A stretch of DNA of 37,827 nucleotides from Deltaproteobacteria bacterium (GTDB lineage: Bacteria; Desulfobacterota; Syntrophorhabdia; Syntrophorhabdales; Syntrophorhabdaceae): NCBI GenBank assembly GCA_022711595.1, contig JAKLET010000032.1, positions 1 through 37,827 on the forward strand, read 5' to 3'. Below are positions 15,764-24,017 of this stretch, piece by piece. Numbering within the stretch: position 1 is the stretch's first letter; the number at the start of each line of letters is the position of its first letter. Both the position numbers and the translations under genes were made by a program. The notes below the pieces were generated by a model that saw only the letters and a program-made list of their open reading frames with translations, did not search any database and was not told the DNA's origin.

Positions 15764-15862
15764 GGCAGTTCGACAGTTTGAATGTTTAAGAGTCCTAAAG
15801 CGATCTAAAAAAGAATGGAGAATTCCTTATCGTACAAACCACAGAAACCGTATAGACCGAAC
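15764..15862. repeat. AGTTTGA element with a short 9-bp tract
   Basis: GGCAGTTCGACAGTTTGAATG at 15764-15784 is followed by AAGCGATCTAAAAAAGAATGG and three 9-bp units at 15836-15862. Same order as at 4308 and 20229 but more decayed. It lies in a divergent intergenic space. Confidence 0.6.
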
Positions 15863-15952
15863 GAACAATAAAATCGATCCCCGGCGGTATGGAAAAAGGA
15901 TCGAGGAAATATTATAATCAAAGGGAAAACGAGTCCCTGGAGGTGAGAGAAG

Positions 15953-16132
15953 ATGCCCGGGAAAGAATATGAGTGCAAGGATTGCGGCAGGGCCTTCCTG
16001 GTATACGAAGATGAAAAGAGAGGGCCGAAGTGTCCCAGCTGTGAAGGAGAGAACGTGGCGCCGAAGGCGGCAAAACCGCTGCCGGAGTGGATAATACGAA
16101 GAAACAACTCGAACTGTTCGGGCTGTAATTGA
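15953..16132 (+). CDS. Small zinc-ribbon protein
   Basis: A 59-residue protein not apparent from longer reading frames. CKDCGRAF (Cys8, Cys11) and CPSCEG (Cys27, Cys30) form a rubredoxin/FmdB-like zinc ribbon, and a second pair (CSGC) sits at the C-terminus. Zinc ribbons of this size often regulate or chaperone other proteins; no partner can be named. The start is clear: TGGAGGTG lies seven bases before the ATG. It is followed immediately by a very strong hairpin, so it forms a complete single-gene transcription unit. Confidence 0.75.
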   Translation: MPGKEYECKDCGRAFLVYEDEKRGPKCPSCEGENVAPKAAKPLPEWIIRRNNSNCSGCN

Positions 16133-16182
16133 TAATTGCTCGGAATAAGACGCAAGGTGCGTCAATATTCCGAGCAATTATC
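16131..16182 (+). terminator. Very long hairpin after the zinc-ribbon gene
   Basis: A perfect 17-bp stem (16131-16147 with 16166-16182) continues inward as a 5-bp GACGC/GCGTC stem with an AAGGT loop. It overlaps the stop codon. There is no T-run on the plus strand, so it may protect or process the short mRNA as well as end it. Confidence 0.65.
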
Positions 16183-16311
16183 ATGGTTCAAGGAAAAACA
16201 TCTCCTTTTTTGCTAAAGGATTGTGCCATGGGAGGATTTGTTATATGCTTTTTTATAAGCTCATAAAGACTTTCTTCTGTATGGGCAATTTATAGTTCAT
16301 CGCACGATTTT

Positions 16312-16500
16312 TTATCGCTCCCCGGGGAGGTCTTGAATGATGTCCCGCAGATCTATCCAGTCGCTGTCCCCTTGAAATATCATCGTCCTGCCGTTGAGTA
16401 GCTTTGGAAGGCAGTCGGATGTCAGGAAGTACGCTTGAATGGGCTTAAGGTCGTTATAGACGGGCGGTTGCCCGAAATCATGGACCAGGAGGCAGTATGG
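16312..16500 (-). pseudogene. C-terminal remnant of an unidentified gene, antisense to the decarboxylase leader
   Basis: The minus strand has 63 open codons with strongly protein-like sequence (PYCLLVHDFGQPPVYNDLK ... RTMIFQGDSDWIDL) ending in TAA at 16312-16314. No start codon is available: the frame runs into the decarboxylase gene and meets a stop there. It looks like the 3' end of a gene whose 5' part was replaced. Family not recognised. Confidence 0.35.
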
Positions 16501-18125
16501 CCGAAAGCGTGATAGGGTATGTCCTCGGTTGTTTGAAGAAGCTTGGCATCAATAAGGTCTTCGGTGTTCCCGGTGATTATGCCTTTGCGGTGGACGATGC
16601 GGTCTGCAACGACAAGGAGATGCAATGGATCGGCTGCTGCAACGAATTGAACGCCGCGTATGCTGCCGACGGCTATGCGCGGATCAAAGGCCTCGCGGCC
16701 CTCTCCACGACATTCGGTGTCGGCGAGCTCTCCGCATTGTGCGGCATTGCGGGGTCTTTTACCGAGCACGTGCCCGTTATTCATATAGTGGGTATGCCGC
16801 CTGCAACGACACAGCAGGAACACAAGATAGTACACCACACCCTCGGCACAGGCCGGTTCGATCTCTTCGCGCGGATGGCTGAGCCGGCGGTCTGCGCGAG
16901 CGCCATCCTCACTCCTGAGAATGCCATCGCTGAAACGGAGCGCGTTATCAACGCGGCCCTCATGCACAGGCGCCCCGTTTATCTGGCCGTGCCCATCGAC
17001 TATGCCGAAATGCCTGCCGCTGATGTTGTCTGCCCGTCCCACGCCCCTTCGATGAGCTCTCCCGATACCCTCGAGGCAGCGGTTAACGCCATAGTAGAGA
17101 AACTCGAAGGAGCCGAAACTGCCGTCATCCTTGCCGGTTATCTCCTGAGTCGCCTGGGCCTTAAGGGCGAGGCGCAGGAACTTATCGAAGCGACGGGCCT
17201 TCCCTTTGCCACCATGGTCATGGACAAGACGTCCCTTGATGAAACACATCCTCAGTTCATGGGCATGTATGTCGGCGCCAAGATGAATCCCGAGATCAGG
17301 CAATTCATAGAGAGCTGTGACTGCGTGTTGAACCTGGGAGCACTCTGGAGCGATTTCAACACGGGTTTTTTCACGGCCCGCCTGGAAAAGGCCCGGACCA
17401 TCGCGGTACAACATCATTCCGTAAGGGTCGGTCATGCGGTCTATCCCGACGTGGAGATGGGAGACCTTATGCCAGCGCTCGCTGCGAAAGTCAGGAGAAG
17501 GAGCATCGATGTACCAAAGACCCATGGCCTTTCAGGGTCCGCGGCAGGGACCGGCGACAGGATCACGCCTGAATATCTCTATCCCCGGTGGGAGAGATTC
17601 CTTAAACCCAACGATATTATTATCGCCGAGACAGGAACAACGTCAATGGGCTTGCAATGCGCGTCGATCCCGAAAGGTGCAGTTTTTCATAACCAGACCT
17701 TGTGGGGGTCCATAGGCTGGGCCACTCCCGCAGCCTTTGGGGCGGCCATGGCTGACCCCGGCCGCCGCACGGTCCTCTTTACCGGCGAGGGATCCCATCA
17801 GCTTACCGCTCAGGAGATCAGCCAATTCGGCCGTTTTGGTCTCAAGCCCGTCATCTTCTGCCTTAACAATGATGGCTATCTCATTGAACGGTTACTTTGC
17901 AAGGAGCCGATGATCTATTACAACGATCTCGCGTCCTGGAATTATACAAAACTGCCCGAGGCCCTGGGCTGCGAGGGCTGGTATACCGCTAAGGCCGCCA
18001 GCAGGGCCGAACTTGAAGAGGCCCTGGAGAGGGCCGATACTTGCGGCACCGGCGCTTATATCGAGGTGGTGATGGATAAGATGGCCGGTCCGCCGCTGGC
18101 CATGAAGATACGCGAAGACGGATAG
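16497..18125 (+). CDS. Thiamine-diphosphate 2-keto acid decarboxylase (pyruvate/indolepyruvate decarboxylase family)
   Basis: A 542-residue enzyme that decarboxylates a 2-keto acid to an aldehyde using thiamine diphosphate and magnesium. The catalytic residues fall at the same numbers as in Zymomonas pyruvate decarboxylase: Asp27, Glu50 (CCNELNAAYAADGYAR), and His113-His114 (KIVHH). The cofactor motif GEGSHQLT...LNNDGYLIE near residues 427-460 includes the active-site glutamate. This HH pair separates decarboxylases from acetolactate synthases. The start has AGGAGG four bases upstream. The next gene, AtuA-DUF4387, begins 56 bp later, so co-transcription is likely. Pyruvate, phenylpyruvate, indolepyruvate or a branched keto acid could be the substrate. 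Confidence 0.88.
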   Translation: MAESVIGYVLGCLKKLGINKVFGVPGDYAFAVDDAVCNDKEMQWIGCCNELNAAYAADGYARIKGLAALSTTFGVGELSALCGIAGSFTEHVPVIHIVGMPPATTQQEHKIVHHTLGTGRFDLFARMAEPAVCASAILTPENAIAETERVINAALMHRRPVYLAVPIDYAEMPAADVVCPSHAPSMSSPDTLEAAVNAIVEKLEGAETAVILAGYLLSRLGLKGEAQELIEATGLPFATMVMDKTSLDETHPQFMGMYVGAKMNPEIRQFIESCDCVLNLGALWSDFNTGFFTARLEKARTIAVQHHSVRVGHAVYPDVEMGDLMPALAAKVRRRSIDVPKTHGLSGSAAGTGDRITPEYLYPRWERFLKPNDIIIAETGTTSMGLQCASIPKGAVFHNQTLWGSIGWATPAAFGAAMADPGRRTVLFTGEGSHQLTAQEISQFGRFGLKPVIFCLNNDGYLIERLLCKEPMIYYNDLASWNYTKLPEALGCEGWYTAKAASRAELEEALERADTCGTGAYIEVVMDKMAGPPLAMKIREDG

Positions 18126-18181
18126 ATGTTCGAAACCCACGGATGGAGACAAATTTCAATCCATCCGGGAAAGGAGGCGTC

Positions 18182-20224
18182 ATGTCGTATCGCATTTTAT
18201 CGTTGAACGGTGCAGTAGGATACAGTTTCCCCGAAGAGTCCCTCCAGGAGGCCATGAAGACCAGGCTGGACCTCATTGCCGATGATGGCGGAACAATGGA
18301 TGGCGGCCCCTATTACCTGGGGGAAGGGATAACGGGATTTAAGCGGCCCTCTCTGAAGCGCGACCTGTCCCTGATGATAGGTGCAGCCCTCAAGCAGGGC
18401 TGTCCCCTTGTTATCGGGACCTGCATCATGTCCGGCGACACTCCCCACATGAAGCTTACCGTCGACCTTGTAAAGGAGATATTTATAGAGCAGGGCGTGG
18501 AAAACGTGAAGGTCGCGGTCATAGAGTCCCATATCGATCCCGCCCTGATAGTCGACCGGCTCGGTGAGATAACTCCCCTGGGGCACATGCCTGCCCTCAC
18601 CCGGGAGACCGTGGAGAAGAGCAGGATAGTTGCGGCCATGGGCGTAGCCCCTTTCATCACCGCCTTGAACGAAGGAGCGCAGATAGTGCTGGCAGGGAGA
18701 GCGTGTGATGTGGCGATCTTCGCGGCCGACCCGGTGAGGCGGGGGCTGGATCCCGGTCTTGCCTATCAGACCGGGCACGTGTTGGAGTGCGGGGCCCTTG
18801 CCTGTGACCCGGGGTCTGCAAGCGACTGCCTCATGGCCGAGTTCATGGACGATGGCTCGGTGGTCTTTACGCCGCCAAACAAGGGCCGGAAGGCCACCTC
18901 TTATTCCGTCGCCGCCCATAGCCTCTATGAGGAAAACCATCCAGCCCTTCAATCGTATCCCGAGGGCGTGCTCGTCATGGAGAACACGGAATATTTCGAT
19001 GTCCCCCCGAGGTCCGCGGGCATACGAAATGCCGGGTTCATAAGCGGGCCTCTTAGCGTCAAGATCGAAGGCAGCATGTGCATCGGGGTCCGGATGGCCT
19101 CCTTCCTCTCCCTCAAAGGAACAGCGGCACTTGCAGAAGACCCTTTCCTGAGCAAGTATCTGGTCTATGGGGTCAACGCGGTGGAGAGAAACAGGCTCCT
19201 TCCCGGTGAGGAGGAACTCGGCATACTCCTCGTGGTAAGGGGAAAGGACGAGGAGACCGTAGCTTCCCTGGCAAGCACCCTGAAAGGATATCTCCTCCAC
19301 TTCGGTTATCCCGGCAGACTCACCACGGCGGGCAACATCGCCTTTCCTCTATCGCCGATCGAAGTTATACGGAAGGAGAATGACGGGCACTTTACGGGCC
19401 TCGTTATTGGAGGAACGAGAGAGCCCCTCTTCATAAAAGAAAAAGACGCTATCTTCGCAAGTGTCCTGGAACTGGGACGACAGCAATATCCGGAGTTGAT
19501 GGATGCCTGCGAGGTTGCCTTCCTTACTTCAGACAGAGAACATCCCATGATGTTCCTCGACACCATAGGGGATACCCGGGAGGAAGCGGAGAAACTTCAC
19601 GATGAAGCGCTCGCAAGGGTGAAGGATCACGTCGATCCGGACCGTCCCTCCTACCTCGCGGTGAATTGCGGGAATACCTATATATGGAGCATTTACCACA
19701 TATGGAAGAACGGTGACGCTATAAAAGAGCACCTGTTCCCGATCAAGCTTTTTAACGCCCGGGGCAGGGAGTGGGAGCTTTTGAAAGAGGTAAGACCTGT
19801 TTATGAAGAGGTGGGGGACAAGAACTATACCGGCAGCCTGGACGAGAAGGTGCTCGACGTGATCCTTGAAGTAGACCACGAAGGAAAACTGCCCGTTGGT
19901 GAAAGGCCGCTTGTTGATATGGTCAAGGTGTTGAGGAGCAAGGATGCCGGGGTGAACACCATTATCTACGACATTTTTTTCAAAGATGAACCATCTTACC
20001 GACAGGCCCTCGCATCCAACATTTTCACAAAAAGGTCCATGGCAAAGATCCTGAATATACCGGAGACGCACATTATCGGCACATACCGGGCCGATCCCTG
20101 CCATGCCATAAAGATCTCCAGGTTCCGGGAAATGATATCAGGCACTCCGGGGAGCCCGGACGGTTTCGGCGCACAGCAGCACATGAGGGTCGAGAGGATC
20201 ATCTTGCCGATCTATGATGGTTGA
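18182..20224 (+). CDS. AtuA-type (DUF1446) protein fused to DUF4387
   Basis: A 680-residue cytoplasmic protein. Residues 1 to about 440 match the acyclic terpene utilisation AtuA/DUF1446 family (ADDGGTMDGGPYYLG, LAGRACDVAIFAADP, GHVLECGALACDPG). The last 100 residues match DUF4387 (VKVLRSKDAGVNTIIYDIFF ... FGAQQHMRVERI). These two are normally separate neighbouring genes, so the fusion indicates they act in one complex. AtuA is needed for citronellol/geraniol breakdown in Pseudomonas, but its reaction is not established. I chose the ATG at 18182, with AAAGGAGG five bases upstream, over an ATG at 18143 without one. Lying behind the keto acid decarboxylase, it may take part in a catabolic pathway passing through an acyl-CoA or aldehyde. 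Confidence 0.8.
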   Translation: MSYRILSLNGAVGYSFPEESLQEAMKTRLDLIADDGGTMDGGPYYLGEGITGFKRPSLKRDLSLMIGAALKQGCPLVIGTCIMSGDTPHMKLTVDLVKEIFIEQGVENVKVAVIESHIDPALIVDRLGEITPLGHMPALTRETVEKSRIVAAMGVAPFITALNEGAQIVLAGRACDVAIFAADPVRRGLDPGLAYQTGHVLECGALACDPGSASDCLMAEFMDDGSVVFTPPNKGRKATSYSVAAHSLYEENHPALQSYPEGVLVMENTEYFDVPPRSAGIRNAGFISGPLSVKIEGSMCIGVRMASFLSLKGTAALAEDPFLSKYLVYGVNAVERNRLLPGEEELGILLVVRGKDEETVASLASTLKGYLLHFGYPGRLTTAGNIAFPLSPIEVIRKENDGHFTGLVIGGTREPLFIKEKDAIFASVLELGRQQYPELMDACEVAFLTSDREHPMMFLDTIGDTREEAEKLHDEALARVKDHVDPDRPSYLAVNCGNTYIWSIYHIWKNGDAIKEHLFPIKLFNARGREWELLKEVRPVYEEVGDKNYTGSLDEKVLDVILEVDHEGKLPVGERPLVDMVKVLRSKDAGVNTIIYDIFFKDEPSYRQALASNIFTKRSMAKILNIPETHIIGTYRADPCHAIKISRFREMISGTPGSPDGFGAQQHMRVERIILPIYDG

Positions 20225-20228
20225 AAAG

Positions 20229-20363
20229 ATAGTTTAACAGTTTGAGGGTTTGTGAGGCGGTTTAAAAAGAACAAGGAGCTTCTTTCCTTATAAACCAGAA
20301 CAACCGAACAAACCAGAGAAACCAGAGAAACCGAACAAACCGTATAAACCGAACAAACCGCTG
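20229..20363. repeat. AGTTTGA element followed by eight 9-bp units
   Basis: ACAGTTTGAGGGTTTGTGAGG at about 20238 is followed by GGAGCTTCTTTCC and then eight 9-bp units from 20292 to 20363 (aaaccagag, aaaccgaac, aaaccgtat and variants). It fills the gap between two plus-strand genes, showing the composite is not restricted to convergent pairs. Confidence 0.8.
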
Positions 20364-20406
20364 CCCGAAGGGAACGCTATGGTTATGTCTTGAAAAGAAG
20401 GCTGGA

Positions 20407-21231
20407 ATGGCGTATAGAAATCACACCATGAAGATCGATTTCCATACCCATGTTTATCCAGATCACGTGGCCCTCAGCACGGTTTCGGCGGTTCGTCAGC
20501 GGGCGGGGATCGATGCCTATGCGGACGGCACCCTGGAGGGACTGAAAAGGTCCATGGCGGCTGCCGGGATCGATCTTTCCGTCGTGGCGGCGGTGGCGAC
20601 AAAGCCTGAACAGGTCGCGTCCATTCAGCGATGGCTGACAGGCATCCGGCAACCCGGCATTGAAGCGCTGGCCGCCATGCACCCGGCCGATCCCTTGAGC
20701 TCCGGACAGATGAAAATGCTCAAGCGGGAGGGGTTTCGCGGCTTTAAACTTCACCCTGATTATCAGGATTTCTTTGTTGACGATCCCCGGATGTATCCTT
20801 TGTATGAGAAGGTGGCGGCAGAAGGCATGTTCATTCTCTTCCACGGCGGGATGGACCGCGGGCTTCCCCACCCCGTTCATGGAACACCGAAGCGTTTTGC
20901 TGCGGTTCACAAGGCCGTTCCGGAACTCTGCATGATCGTCGCCCACCTGGGAGGGGAAGATGCTTACGAGGAGGCGGTGGAACATTTACTGGGGCGGGAC
21001 GTCTATCTGGACACGTCCTTTGTGCTGCGCAAGATGCCCGGGACATTCCGGGAACGCTTCCTCAAGGGGCATCCCCCGGAACGTTTGCTTTTCGCATCGG
21101 ACAGTCCGTGGACGGATCAGGGGGAAGAACTGCGGTTCCTCCTGCAACTGCCCTACCTGACAGAGAGCGAAAAGGAAAAGATCTGCCTTTCCAACGCGGC
21201 CCGACTGCTGGGGTGGGGAAAAGCAGTTTGA
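20407..21231 (+). CDS. Amidohydrolase-superfamily metal-dependent hydrolase
   Basis: A 274-residue TIM-barrel protein of the amidohydrolase 2 (ACMSD-like, COG2159) group. Metal and catalytic positions are visible: His13 and His15 in DFHTHVYPDH, the FKLHPDYQ strand, FHGGMD near 140, VAHLGG near 179 and the final Asp in FASDSPW near 232. Members hydrolyse or decarboxylate small ring or carboxylate substrates. The start at 20407 has AAGAAGG ahead of it; an ATG at 20428 is the alternative. It follows the decarboxylase/AtuA pair by 180 bp of repeats, so a shared transcript is possible but not shown. Confidence 0.8.
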   Translation: MAYRNHTMKIDFHTHVYPDHVALSTVSAVRQRAGIDAYADGTLEGLKRSMAAAGIDLSVVAAVATKPEQVASIQRWLTGIRQPGIEALAAMHPADPLSSGQMKMLKREGFRGFKLHPDYQDFFVDDPRMYPLYEKVAAEGMFILFHGGMDRGLPHPVHGTPKRFAAVHKAVPELCMIVAHLGGEDAYEEAVEHLLGRDVYLDTSFVLRKMPGTFRERFLKGHPPERLLFASDSPWTDQGEELRFLLQLPYLTESEKEKICLSNAARLLGWGKAV

Positions 21232-21238
21232 GATAAAG

Positions 21239-21324
21239 ACAGTTTCAAAGTTTGAAAGTTTATGGAGCGTTTAAAAGAAGAGGGGCTTTTTTCCCGCTGT
21301 TAAACTTTCAAACGCTCAAACTGT
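21239..21324. terminator. AGTTTGA-type inverted repeat, bidirectional terminator
   Basis: Bases 21239-21262 are nearly the inverted complement of 21301-21324 (three mismatches in 24), with GGGGCTTTTTTCCC between. It separates the convergent amidohydrolase and methyltransferase genes. The right arm encodes the last residues (FERLKV) and the stop codon of the methyltransferase, so the repeat has become part of that gene. Confidence 0.7.
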
Positions 21325-21893
21325 TTTTCGGCGATGAGGAGGTAGTGGTACTTTCCCACGTCAGATACGCTGCCAATGTGAAAGCCAAAGGGTACAAGGA
21401 GGTTTCGAACGTCCTCTTCCGAGAGTCTTATATGAAGCGGAGGGCCGGGGCCGTCCCCGATCTTTTTGAATTCCAGCAACGCGAGCCTGCCACCTGGCTT
21501 CAACACCCTCAGCATTTCACGGATGACCGTCTCCCCTGTCGCCTCACGCAGCAGGTCGTGCAGGACATTCGCTATAAGGCAGATATCGACGGTTCCGTCA
21601 GCCACCGGGATGTGTTCGTTCGCGTCGGCCTCAAGCGTGCTGACGTTGTTCAGATGTTTTTCTGAAGCGCGCGCTCTCACCCTGGCGAGCCCTTCTTCCC
21701 ACGCGTCTAAGGCGTAGATGTGGCCCCCCGGCCCGATGGCCTCAGCGAGAGGTATCGTGTAATCACCGCTGCCCGCTCCGATATCGAGCAAAACCATGGA
21801 TTTTTCCACATTGAGAATTTCGAAGAACCGTTCTGTGTCGATAAGTTCGTATGTGCTGCGGCCTGCACCGTGCGGTTTTCGTGACTCGTTCAT
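21300..21893 (-). CDS. Class I SAM-dependent methyltransferase
   Basis: A 197-residue Rossmann-fold methyltransferase of the UbiE/methyltransferase-11 type. Motif I is VLLDIGAGSGDYTIPLAE (residues 34-51), followed by the acidic strand IYALDAWEEGL and motif II/III around VDICLIANVLHDL and LKPGGRLALLEFKK. The substrate is unknown. The C-terminal FERLKV is written by the arm of the AGTTTGA repeat, so the original C-terminus may have been altered. Upstream (plus-strand 21939-21988) lies a 9-bp repeat tract in place of an obvious promoter. It lies downstream of the HD-GYP gene on the same strand, 97 bp away. Confidence 0.85.
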   Translation of the reverse strand: MNESRKPHGAGRSTYELIDTERFFEILNVEKSMVLLDIGAGSGDYTIPLAEAIGPGGHIYALDAWEEGLARVRARASEKHLNNVSTLEADANEHIPVADGTVDICLIANVLHDLLREATGETVIREMLRVLKPGGRLALLEFKKIGDGPGPPLHIRLSEEDVRNLLVPFGFHIGSVSDVGKYHYLLIAEKQFERLKV

Positions 21894-21910
21894 AATATGC
21901 GATCCCCCTG

Positions 21911-21988
21911 AACGGTTTTTGTAGTTTCTCTGGTTATTGAACCGTACAAACCGAACAAACCGTATAAACCAGACAAACCAGAGAAACC
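21911..21988. repeat. 9-bp repeat tract with an inverted leading arm
   Basis: Five to six AAACCRNAN units at 21939-21988 are preceded at 21913-21936 by the inverted form (GGTTTTTGTAGTTTCTCTGG), which can pair with AAACCAGAGAAACC. The tract lies between two minus-strand genes and ends directly at the HD-GYP stop codon. Confidence 0.7.
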
Positions 21989-21989
21989 A

Positions 21990-22781
21990 TCAAGACGCGT
22001 CTTTGTTTGCCAGTACCCGTTCCAATGCCTGGACGATCTCGATCCTGACGCGTGTGTTCGAAATGTCATAGAGGATCGCAAGGGCCTCGTCGGAGGTTTT
22101 TGTTTCCTGGTAGGGGCGTTCCGATGTGATGGCGTCGTAAATGTCGGCAACGGACACGATCTGGGCCCCCAGGGGAATTTGGTCGCCTTTAAGCCCCCGG
22201 GGATAGCCCCTTCCGTCGAGCCGTTCGTGATGGGCGCTGACATAGTCGATGGCGGGCCCCAGGAAATCGAGGGGCTCGAGGATCTTCACGCCTATGGCGG
22301 GATGGCGGTTTATTTCCTTTACGAGGTTTGACGGAAGCCTTTGTTCATGACTGGAAAAGAGTATGTCAGGGAACCCGATCTTCCCGATGTCGTGAAGGGC
22401 CCCTCCGAGGCGGACGTATTCCAGCGCTTCCCCTTCAAAACCAAGTTCGCGCGCGATGGCATACGAAAACTCCGCTACCCGTGACGCATGGCCTTCGGTG
22501 TAGGCGTCCCGTGCCGCCAGGGCCTGGGCCATGGCGGTGACTACGGCAATAGTGTTCTCCTTGATCCTTTTGTTGAGTTCCTTGAGCTGATCCACAAGCT
22601 GCTGGAGCTGGAACTCTCGGGCCTCGACCTTGACCATCATGAGGGCCACCGCTTCCGCTATGGTGCGGACAGGGTCCGGCACGTCGTTCCTGGTCAGCTC
22701 CATGATGTCGTCAGAGTAGCGTCCCTCGGAAATGTCGGAGATGATGCTCAGAAGCTTATTTTCAAGTTCGCCGGCATTCAT
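21990..22781 (-). CDS. HD-GYP domain protein, probable cyclic-di-GMP phosphodiesterase
   Basis: A 263-residue cytoplasmic protein. Residues 48-78 look like a coiled coil and 80-250 form an HD-GYP domain. Metal and catalytic residues are present: His98 (GHASRV), His130-Asp131 (LHDIGKIG), His160, His184-His185 in HHERLDGRGYP, the GYP triplet at 192-194, and Asp213. HD-GYP enzymes degrade cyclic di-GMP to pGpG or GMP. The first 47 residues carry no recognised sensor domain and there is no receiver domain, so the input is unclear. The start has no strong ribosome-binding site. It is upstream of the methyltransferase on the same strand. Confidence 0.88.
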   Translation of the reverse strand: MNAGELENKLLSIISDISEGRYSDDIMELTRNDVPDPVRTIAEAVALMMVKVEAREFQLQQLVDQLKELNKRIKENTIAVVTAMAQALAARDAYTEGHASRVAEFSYAIARELGFEGEALEYVRLGGALHDIGKIGFPDILFSSHEQRLPSNLVKEINRHPAIGVKILEPLDFLGPAIDYVSAHHERLDGRGYPRGLKGDQIPLGAQIVSVADIYDAITSERPYQETKTSDEALAILYDISNTRVRIEIVQALERVLANKDAS

Positions 22782-22962
22782 ATGTGGTCACACGGGGTGC
22801 GTTTAATCACAGGCATTCGTTTTTTGTACAACATGGCCTCAGGTGGAGTCAACAGGAAACGGCGGAAAAGATAAAGACGGCTTGAACGGCTTGAATGCTT
22901 GAGCCGCTTGAACGGGAAAGATAAAGACCTTTACTCTTGACACCGGGTGCTGATCTATATTA

Positions 22963-23322
22963 ATGCTTGATGTTGAAATGAAGATAAGGATCAGGAGGAC
23001 GGATTCGAGGGCGCTGACGGGCAACATATCGGGAACCGTCAATACATACATGGTTATAGAGGACGGAAGGGAGTTCCTGCTTACCCGCACGTCGCATACA
23101 CATGGCGGCAGCACCGGCATCGACGGCAAAGAGGGCATTCTTTATGTGGACAGCGATGACAACAGGGTCCACCGCCAGGTGGCGGTTCCAGGCAGCGCCT
23201 GCGGGTTGAATACCGACGATGAAGTGGTGGAAGGGCTCTCGCCTCTTACCCTCCGCGCGGTGCTTATGGCGGACCAGTGTAATGAATCCGGTGAAATTAC
23301 GATAACAACAAAGGAAAAATAG
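22963..23322 (+). CDS. Hypothetical protein
   Basis: A soluble protein of 119 residues (or 114 from a second ATG at 22978). It is rich in beta-strand-like stretches and contains RTSHTHGGSTGIDGKEGILYV and GSACGLNTDDEVVEGLSP. No family, signal peptide or membrane segment is recognised. A TTGACA at 22936-22941 lies just upstream, with TATATT 13 bp further on (too short a spacer for a standard promoter). Neither ATG has a good ribosome-binding site. The gene converges on the YkgJ-type gene, the stops being 18 bp apart. Confidence 0.6.
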   Translation: MLDVEMKIRIRRTDSRALTGNISGTVNTYMVIEDGREFLLTRTSHTHGGSTGIDGKEGILYVDSDDNRVHRQVAVPGSACGLNTDDEVVEGLSPLTLRAVLMADQCNESGEITITTKEK

Positions 23323-23340
23323 CACGGGGAAGAGATAGCC

Positions 23341-23751
23341 TCATCGATCGGGGATCACGCACGAACTCAGCGGAGGCAGATACCCGCTTTGCTCCCACAT
23401 TCCCGCGGCCTCCGAGATGGTGGTCCCTTCCGGTTTGCAATGTTCGCCGTCGCGCTCCCGCGGCCGAAGCATACGGCAGCCATAGGGCCTGTCCTGCCAG
23501 GGCAGTTCGCATCCGTTCGAATTGAGGAATATGCAGCCCGTTCTCTTTGCAGGATCTTTATAGTGCGGCCGGACCACACGCGCCTTTATCTTCGAATCGA
23601 GCAAGAGCACAATGGTATATTTGCCGCTGGTGACCGCGGCCCTGACGGCCAGCGCCGATCCAAACTCTGACGGCAGACAGTGGCCGGGCTGTACACGGCA
23701 GCAGCTCCCGCCGCAGTGCACGCACATCTCTGTTTCCCGATAGCCTTCCAT
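23341..23751 (-). CDS. YkgJ-family cysteine-cluster protein
   Basis: A 136-residue protein from the ATG at 23751 (AAGGAAAG ahead of it; the longer frame to 23814 lacks one). The N-terminal CVHCGGSCCRV and later CIFLNSNGCELPWQDRPYGC give the CxxCxxxCC...C...GC...C pattern of the YkgJ/FliB-type cluster family. The family's cysteines are predicted to bind zinc or an Fe-S cluster; its role is unknown. A histidine- and cysteine-containing C-terminus (EHCKPEG) adds another possible ligand. It is a single minus-strand gene. Confidence 0.8.
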   Translation of the reverse strand: MEGYRETEMCVHCGGSCCRVQPGHCLPSEFGSALAVRAAVTSGKYTIVLLLDSKIKARVVRPHYKDPAKRTGCIFLNSNGCELPWQDRPYGCRMLRPRERDGEHCKPEGTTISEAAGMWEQSGYLPPLSSCVIPDR

Positions 23752-24017
23752 GCTTCTTTCCTTCCGCGCACTGACCCCGCACGTGGCCGCTGAGGGCCGG
23801 ATGGTACAGCGCATAAGATCACATGATAATTAAGTGCACCGGCCCCCGATTAGTCAAGATAAATGTCCGCGGTGTTCTCCTGTGTTACGGGCTGGATGGG
23901 GGACGTCGATAATCCAATTGGCCCAATTGCGGCAACTTTGCAGGCTGGCAGGCGGGCTCGGTTTGCCCGCGCGACGGCAATTGGAGTATACTTGATATGT
24001 TTTTGAACGGGAAGGAC

